Source of the DNA: Curvibacter sp.
Lineage (GTDB): Bacteria; Pseudomonadota; Gammaproteobacteria; Burkholderiales; Burkholderiaceae_C
Direction: 5' to 3'
Assembly: GCA_003500955.1 (NCBI GenBank)
Contig: DNQP01000235.1
Location: 1 to 12,202, forward strand
DNA length: 12,202 bases
Made by a program: the position numbers and the translations under genes. Positions 8,656-12,202 of the stretch are shown here, piece by piece; the stretch's first letter is position 1; the number at the start of each line of letters is the position of its first letter. The notes beneath the pieces are model-generated. The model was given only the letters and a program-made list of their open reading frames with translations. It searched no databases and was not told the origin of the DNA.

Positions 8656-10400
8656 CAAAGCTTCGCCTCCAACCCCGGGGTCTGCGCCACGATGGCCGGC
8701 TTGACCTCGATGTCGGGCTGCACGCCCAGCAGATGCAGGGTCTGCTGCACGGTCTCGCTGAACACCGGGGCGGCCACGTCGCCCCCATAAATCTTGCCGG
8801 CATCGGGCTCGTCAATCATGACCGCCACGATGATGCGCGGCTTGGCCACCGGCGCCAGGCCGACGAAGAAGCTGCGGTATTTCTTGTCGGCGTAACCGCG
8901 GCCCTCCTGCTTGCGCGCAGTGCCGGTCTTGCCGCCGACGGAGTAGCCCAGGGTCTGGGCCTTGGGCGCGGTGCCCCCGGGCCCGGTGGCCAGGCTGAGC
9001 ATGTGGCGCACCGCGCGCGCGTGGCGCGCCTGCAGGATGCGCACGCCCGGCACCGGGCCGTCCACCTTCTGCAGCGAGATCGGGATGATCTCGCCGTCGT
9101 GCGCGAACACGGTGTAGGCATGGGCCAGCTGCACCAGGCTCAGCGAGAGGCCGTAGCCGTAGCTCATGGTGGCGTGCTCGATGGGCTTCCAGGTCTTCCA
9201 GGGCCGCAGGCGGCCGCTGACCGCGCCCGGGAAAGGCAGCTGCGGGCGCTGGCCGAAGCCCACCTGGCTGTACATCTCCCAGAGGTCGCGCGCCGGCATC
9301 TGCTGCGCCAGCTTGACCATGCCGATGTTGCTGGACTTCTGCACCACTTCGGTCAACGTGAGCGCAGCGTGGGCATGGCTGTCGCTGATGGTCGCGCTGC
9401 CCAGGGTGAGACGGCCGTTGCTGCTGAGCTGGATCGAGGTGGTCGGCGACGCCACACCCTTCTCCAGCGCCAGCGCAGCGACAAAGGGCTTGACCGTGGA
9501 GCCGGGCTCGAAGGAGTCGGTCAGCGCGCGGTTGCGCAGCGGTGCGTTCTTGTGGCTCAGGCGACGCGCCGGGTTGTAGCTCGGGTAATTGGCCAGGGCC
9601 AGCATCTCGCCGGTCTGGGCGTCGAGCACCACCACGCTGCCGGCCTGCGCCTGGTTCTCCTGCACGGCCTGCTTGAGGCGCTGGTAGGCGTAGAACTGGA
9701 TCTTGCTGTCGATGGACAGCTGCACGTCCCGCCCCTCGACCGGCGGCACCTGCGCGCCCACGGCCTCGACCACACTGCCCAGGCGGTCCTTGATCACGCG
9801 GCGCGAGCCGGGCTTGCCGGCCAGCGTGCTGTTGAAGGCCAGTTCCACGCCTTCCTGCCCTTGGTCCTCGATGTTGGTGAAGCCGATCAGGTGCGCAGCC
9901 ACCTCGCCTTCGGGGTACTGGCGCTTGTACTCCTTGCGCTGGTAGATGCCCTTGATCTGCAGCGCGGCGATCTGCTTGGCCACGCCCTCGTCGACCTGGC
10001 GTTTGAGCCAGACGAAGGACTTGTCCTCGTCCTCAAGCTTGCGCTGGAGGTCGGCCAGCGGCATCTCCAGCAGGCGCGCCAGGCGCTGCAGCTGCTTGGG
10101 ATCGCGGTCCACGTCCTCGGGGATGGCCCAGATGCTGGGCGCGAGCACGCTGGTGGCCAGGATCTGACCATGGCGGTCCAGCACGCGGCCGCGGTTGGCC
10201 GGCAGCTCCAGCGTGCGCGCGAAGCGCACCTGGCCCTGCTTCTGGAAGAAGTCGTTGGAGATGACCTGGATGTAGGCCGCACGGCCTGCCAGCACGAGAA
10301 AGCTCAGCGCCAGCACGGCGACGACGAACTTGCTGCGCCAGACCGGCGTGCGGCTGGCCAGCAGCGGGCTCGAGGTGTACTGGATGCTGCGGCTGCTCAC
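8655..10400 (-). CDS. ftsI: Septal peptidoglycan D,D-transpeptidase FtsI (penicillin-binding protein 3)
   Basis: FtsI is the class B PBP that crosslinks septal peptidoglycan in complex with FtsW, FtsL, FtsB and FtsQ. The 581-residue protein has a short cytoplasmic tail, one membrane anchor at about 24-46, a pedestal domain beginning ELPANRGRVLDRHG (65-78) and a C-terminal transpeptidase domain. The three penicillin-binding motifs are all present: STVK with active-site Ser301 (301-304), SSN (356-358) and KTGT (491-494). Length matches E. coli FtsI (588). The start is GTG at 10400, supported by GGAGG (10408-10412) 7 nt upstream; the reading from here gives the typical MSSRSIQYTSSPLLAS N-terminus. 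A 58-nt spacer separates it from ftsL, filled by a 21-codon ORF whose stop overlaps this GTG. The stop overlaps the murE start by one base. It is the expected target of beta-lactams that bind PBP3. Confidence 0.98.
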   Translation of the reverse strand: MSSRSIQYTSSPLLASRTPVWRSKFVVAVLALSFLVLAGRAAYIQVISNDFFQKQGQVRFARTLELPANRGRVLDRHGQILATSVLAPSIWAIPEDVDRDPKQLQRLARLLEMPLADLQRKLEDEDKSFVWLKRQVDEGVAKQIAALQIKGIYQRKEYKRQYPEGEVAAHLIGFTNIEDQGQEGVELAFNSTLAGKPGSRRVIKDRLGSVVEAVGAQVPPVEGRDVQLSIDSKIQFYAYQRLKQAVQENQAQAGSVVVLDAQTGEMLALANYPSYNPARRLSHKNAPLRNRALTDSFEPGSTVKPFVAALALEKGVASPTTSIQLSSNGRLTLGSATISDSHAHAALTLTEVVQKSSNIGMVKLAQQMPARDLWEMYSQVGFGQRPQLPFPGAVSGRLRPWKTWKPIEHATMSYGYGLSLSLVQLAHAYTVFAHDGEIIPISLQKVDGPVPGVRILQARHARAVRHMLSLATGPGGTAPKAQTLGYSVGGKTGTARKQEGRGYADKKYRSFFVGLAPVAKPRIIVAVMIDEPDAGKIYGGDVAAPVFSETVQQTLHLLGVQPDIEVKPAIVAQTPGLEAKL

Positions 10401-10462
10401 AGGAACACCTCCGCCTTCCAGGCTGCGGTGGCATGAGCCTTGGGGACGGCCCGGCGGCTCAT
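10397..10462 (-). CDS. Possible 21-residue linking mini-ORF between ftsL and ftsI
   Basis: The ATG at 10462 overlaps the ftsL stop as ATGA, runs 21 codons (starting [10 protein letters not shown], ending KAEVFL) and ends in a TGA that overlaps the GTG start of ftsI as GTGA. It therefore fills the only spacer in the operon and keeps the stop/start chain unbroken. The peptide has no recognised domain or clear membrane segment and is basic at its start. Its most likely role, if translated, is to carry ribosomes from ftsL to ftsI, with the peptide itself unimportant. No strong Shine-Dalgarno is visible in front of it. It is not a frameshifted piece of FtsI, because the GTG-started FtsI already has a complete N-terminus. 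A spacer this short could hold such an ORF by chance, so confidence is low. Confidence 0.35.
   Translation of the reverse strand: MSRRAVPKAHATAAWKAEVFL
10404..10412 (-). promoter_or_regulatory. Shine-Dalgarno that fixes the ftsI GTG start
   Basis: On the minus strand GGAGG (10408-10412) is followed by 7 nt and then GTG at 10400. No in-frame ATG lies nearby upstream: the ATGs at 10434 and 10462 are both out of frame. The strong site makes the non-ATG start convincing. Confidence 0.8.
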
Positions 10463-10788
10463 TGCAGACGCCCCCCGGAAACCCGTGGCTGCACGGTCGC
10501 CCCTGAGGGCACCGTACCGCTGTAGGGCTGGTAGCTCACGTAGTCGGTGATGGCCGGGCTGGCCGGGCGCATGGCCAGCTTCTCCTTGGCCAGCTTCTCG
10601 ACGCGCTGGGTCGTGGCCTGGCGACGCTTCTCCAGCTCCAGCTGCTCGCGCTCGCTCTCGATGCGACGCGCCTCGCCCACGGCGCGGTCAAGCTCGGCGA
10701 ACAGGCGGCGCGACTCGTACTGCACGCTCACCAGATAGAGCGCGCTGGCCAGCACGGCGAGCAGCAGCACGAGGTTGACCCGGGTCAT
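10459..10788 (-). CDS. ftsL: Cell division protein FtsL
   Basis: FtsL is a small bitopic membrane protein that forms a coiled-coil complex with FtsB and FtsQ and activates FtsW/FtsI at the septum. The 109-residue product has a very short cytoplasmic N-terminus, one transmembrane segment (about residues 4-22, [18 protein letters not shown]) and then a charged helix of about residues 25-75 ([20 protein letters not shown] and onward) with heptad-like spacing, as expected of the family. A periplasmic tail from about residue 76 rich in Pro, Ser, Gly and Tyr ends the protein. FtsL sequences diverge, so the call leans on topology plus position between rsmH and ftsI. The ATG at 10788 overlaps the rsmH stop (ATGA) and is fronted by a perfect 6-bp hairpin that carries its Shine-Dalgarno (10789-10805). 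Confidence 0.95.
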   Translation of the reverse strand: MTRVNLVLLLAVLASALYLVSVQYESRRLFAELDRAVGEARRIESEREQLELEKRRQATTQRVEKLAKEKLAMRPASPAITDYVSYQPYSGTVPSGATVQPRVSGGRLQ

Positions 10789-11729
10789 GCTGTGGTCCTC
10801 ACAGCCACGCGCATGATGGCGCTGCGGGCGCGCGGGTTGGCGGCCACCTCGGCGGCACTGGGCTTGATGCGATCCAGCGCGCGCAGCTTCATGGGCTTGG
10901 GTGCGGCAAAGGGTGCGCGGCGGTCGTAGACCTCACGCGAATGCTGCGCGATGAACTGTTTGACGATGCGGTCTTCCAGCGAGTGGAAACTGATCACGAC
11001 CAGCCGTCCTCCGGGTTGCAGCACATCGAGGCTGGCCTCTAGCGCTTCTTGCAGCTCCTCAAGCTCGGCGTTGATGAAAATCCGAAGAGCCTGAAATGTG
11101 CGCGTTGCAGGGTTCTGGCCCGGCTCGCGGGTTTTGACCGTGTCAGCCACGAGCTGGGCCAGTTCAGCGGTGCTTGAAACTGGGCCCCGTTCCTGTCGGC
11201 GCGCCACAATCGCCTTTGCAATCGGGCCAGCAAACCGTTCTTCACCGTAGTCACGTATCACCTCCGCGATTGCTTTTGTTTCGGCCGTAGCCAGCCACTG
11301 CGCCACGCTCTGGCCCCGCGTGGTGTCCATGCGCATGTCCAGCGGCCCGTCGAAACGGAAGCTGAAACCGCGCGTGGGGTCGTCGATCTGGGGCGAGCTC
11401 ACGCCCAGGTCCATGAGCAGGCCATCCGCGCTGGCCGGCGGCAGCTCGTGCAGATGCCGGAAGCCCTGGTGCCGGATGGCAAAGCGCGGATCGGTGAGGG
11501 TCTGCGCCTCGGCAATGGCCGCGGGATCCTTGTCGAAGGCGGTGACCCGCCCACGGGGGGAGAGCCTGGAGAGCAGCAGGCGCGTGTGCCCGCCGCGGCC
11601 GAAGGTGGCATCCACATAGGCGCCATCGGCCGGCTCGCCCACGCCGGGCGGATCCTGCGGCTTGTTGAGCAAGGCTTCGATCGCTTCGTTCAACAAGACG
11701 GTGGTGTGTGTCCATGGGGCCTGTTCCAC
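10785..11729 (-). CDS. rsmH: 16S rRNA (cytosine(1402)-N(4))-methyltransferase RsmH (MraW)
   Basis: RsmH is the SAM-dependent enzyme that N4-methylates C1402 in the decoding centre of 16S rRNA. The 314-residue protein is of normal length. Visible are HTTVLLNEA (8-16), the SAM-binding loop [11 protein letters not shown] (39-49), [18 protein letters not shown] (107-124), the helical insert domain, [15 protein letters not shown] (206-220) and the C-terminal [15 protein letters not shown] (240-254). It starts at GTG 11729, 9 nt after the mraZ stop; the Shine-Dalgarno is weak (AAGAC-like), so translation probably depends on coupling. The stop overlaps ftsL (ATGA). Between about codons 150 and 230 the codon use changes sharply, with ATA, AAA, ACA, GCA, CGA, TCA and CTA codons that are scarce elsewhere in the window, although the protein stays conserved. 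Confidence 0.98.
   Translation of the reverse strand: MEQAPWTHTTVLLNEAIEALLNKPQDPPGVGEPADGAYVDATFGRGGHTRLLLSRLSPRGRVTAFDKDPAAIAEAQTLTDPRFAIRHQGFRHLHELPPASADGLLMDLGVSSPQIDDPTRGFSFRFDGPLDMRMDTTRGQSVAQWLATAETKAIAEVIRDYGEERFAGPIAKAIVARRQERGPVSSTAELAQLVADTVKTREPGQNPATRTFQALRIFINAELEELQEALEASLDVLQPGGRLVVISFHSLEDRIVKQFIAQHSREVYDRRAPFAAPKPMKLRALDRIKPSAAEVAANPRARSAIMRVAVRTTA
10789..10805 (-). promoter_or_regulatory. Start-codon-adjacent hairpin presenting the ftsL Shine-Dalgarno
   Basis: The mRNA-sense sequence GCTGTG-AGGAC-CACAGC forms a perfect 6-bp stem with a 5-nt loop and ends directly against the ftsL ATG. The Shine-Dalgarno GAGGA is in the loop, 7 nt from the start. The element lies in the last codons of rsmH. 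The murF start has the same architecture. Confidence 0.55.
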
Positions 11730-11738
11730 CGTCGTCTT

Positions 11739-12167
11739 TCAGAAGGAGAAGTCCTTGAAGACATCGGGCATCTCGCCCCGCATGGCTTCGGCCTCCTGGG
11801 CCTCGTAGGTCGCCTTGTCCCAGAGCTCGAAGTGGTTGCCCATGCCCAGCAGCATGGTGTCCTTGCTGATGCCGGCCGCAGCGCGCAGCTCGGGGGAGAC
11901 GAGCACGCGGCCCGTGGCGTCCATCTCCACGTCCATGGCATTGCCCAGGAAGATGCGCTTCCACCACTGGGCGGCCATGGGCAGAGCCGCGATGCGCTCG
12001 CGGAACTTCTCCCACTCGGGGCGCGGGAAGACCATGAGGCAGCCGTGCGGATGCTTGGTGATGGTGAGCTGGCCGGCGGCCGTGGCGCTGAGGACGTCAC
12101 GGTGCCGGGTCGGCACCGACAGCCGCCCCTTGGCATCCAGACTCAGCGACGAAGCCCCTTGAAACAC
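11739..12167 (-). CDS. mraZ: Transcriptional regulator MraZ
   Basis: MraZ is the first gene of the dcw operon and a DNA-binding regulator that in E. coli represses its own promoter. The 142-residue protein carries two SpoVT-AbrB-like halves, each marked by the swapped-hairpin signature: DAKGRLSVP (11-19) and [13 protein letters not shown] (83-95). The family's usual start is MFxGA, which fits GTG at 12167 ([10 protein letters not shown]). GAGGGG (12174-12179) lies 6 nt upstream of that GTG. A TTG at 12173 would add two residues, but it would sit directly against the Shine-Dalgarno and is unlikely. The gene ends 9 nt before rsmH. The Shine-Dalgarno is one arm of an imperfect hairpin in the leader. 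MraZ target repeats (TGGG-type) are not visible in the 35 nt of upstream sequence in the window. Confidence 0.97.
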   Translation of the reverse strand: MFQGASSLSLDAKGRLSVPTRHRDVLSATAAGQLTITKHPHGCLMVFPRPEWEKFRERIAALPMAAQWWKRIFLGNAMDVEMDATGRVLVSPELRAAAGISKDTMLLGMGNHFELWDKATYEAQEAEAMRGEMPDVFKDFSF

Positions 12168-12173
12168 GCACAA

Positions 12174-12202
12174 CCCCTCTGTTCAGTCGCAATACAGGAG
12201 GG
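12174..12202 (-). promoter_or_regulatory. mraZ leader with ribosome binding site in an imperfect hairpin
   Basis: Reading the minus strand, CCCTCCTGT (12194-12202) can pair with ACAGAGGG (12175-12182) to give 8 base pairs with one bulged C and an 11-nt loop. The 3' arm contains the mraZ Shine-Dalgarno GAGGGG (12174-12179). Only 35 nt upstream of mraZ are visible, so the promoter and transcription start cannot be placed, and if transcription starts inside the hairpin it would not form. Confidence 0.4.

Noticed and set aside
8656..8658. TTG start for murE at 8658
   Set aside because: The adjacent in-frame ATG at 8655 is the stronger initiator and the product differs by one residue. Spacing to GGAGG slightly favours the TTG, so it is not excluded.
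8661..8682. Palindrome ACCCCGGGGT near the end of ftsI as an operator
   Set aside because: It encodes conserved-frame FtsI tail residues, has no loop for an RNA hairpin, and short GC palindromes are common at this base composition.
412..10436. Long plus-strand open frames opposite the genes (for example 412-1449, 1425-2726, 2651-4111, 4039-5802, 7246-8790 and 8733-10436)
   Set aside because: They lie fully antisense to conserved dcw genes, and their translations are low-complexity Gly/Ala/Arg/His/Gln-rich with no recognisable domain. High GC at third codon positions removes stop codons on the opposite strand, which explains them.
12168..12173. TTG start for mraZ at 12173
   Set aside because: It directly abuts the Shine-Dalgarno and adds two residues before the canonical MFQGA start; GTG 12167 has correct spacing.
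12168..12202. MraZ operator repeats or a sigma-70 promoter upstream of mraZ
   Set aside because: No TGGG-type repeat series or convincing -35/-10 pair fits in the 35 visible bases; these elements probably lie outside the window.

Overview
The window is a contiguous piece of the dcw (division and cell wall) cluster, and every gene lies on the minus strand. In transcription order (right to left) it holds mraZ, rsmH (mraW), ftsL, ftsI, murE, murF, mraY, murD, ftsW, murG and the first 118 codons of murC, which runs off the left edge. This is the canonical proteobacterial order. The high GC content, strongly GC-ending codons and the style of the proteins (for example the FtsI N-terminus and the MurD core) suggest a betaproteobacterium of the order Burkholderiales, probably Comamonadaceae-like. 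That placement rests on family familiarity, not on a search.

Layout: 12168-12202 is the short visible leader of mraZ. 11739-12167 is the regulator MraZ, 10785-11729 the 16S rRNA methyltransferase RsmH, 10459-10788 the small divisome protein FtsL and 8655-10400 the septal transpeptidase FtsI (PBP3). 7147-8655 is MurE and 5726-7150 MurF, which add meso-DAP and D-Ala-D-Ala. 4558-5736 is MraY (lipid I synthesis), 2657-4561 MurD (D-Glu addition), 1410-2660 FtsW (septal glycan polymerase), 352-1413 MurG (lipid II synthesis) and 1-355 MurC (L-Ala addition). Together they encode most of the route from UDP-MurNAc to lipid II plus the FtsW/FtsI pair that consumes lipid II at the septum.

The operon is extremely compact. 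Six neighbouring pairs share a 4-bp ATGA or GTGA stop/start overlap, murF/mraY overlap by 11 bp, ftsI/murE by 1 bp, and mraZ/rsmH are 9 nt apart. The only real spacer, 58 nt between ftsL and ftsI, is filled by a 21-codon ORF that overlaps both neighbours by 4 bp. No stretch over 300 bases lacks a gene, and I see no RNA gene, mobile element, CRISPR array or terminator.

The gene content is ordinary. The points worth a second look are: a roughly 136-residue acidic, proline-rich extension at the front of MurD; the ftsL-ftsI linking mini-ORF; two near-identical 6-bp hairpins placed directly against the start codons of ftsL and murF with the Shine-Dalgarno at the loop; a hairpin covering the mraZ Shine-Dalgarno; and a patch of foreign-looking codon use inside rsmH.
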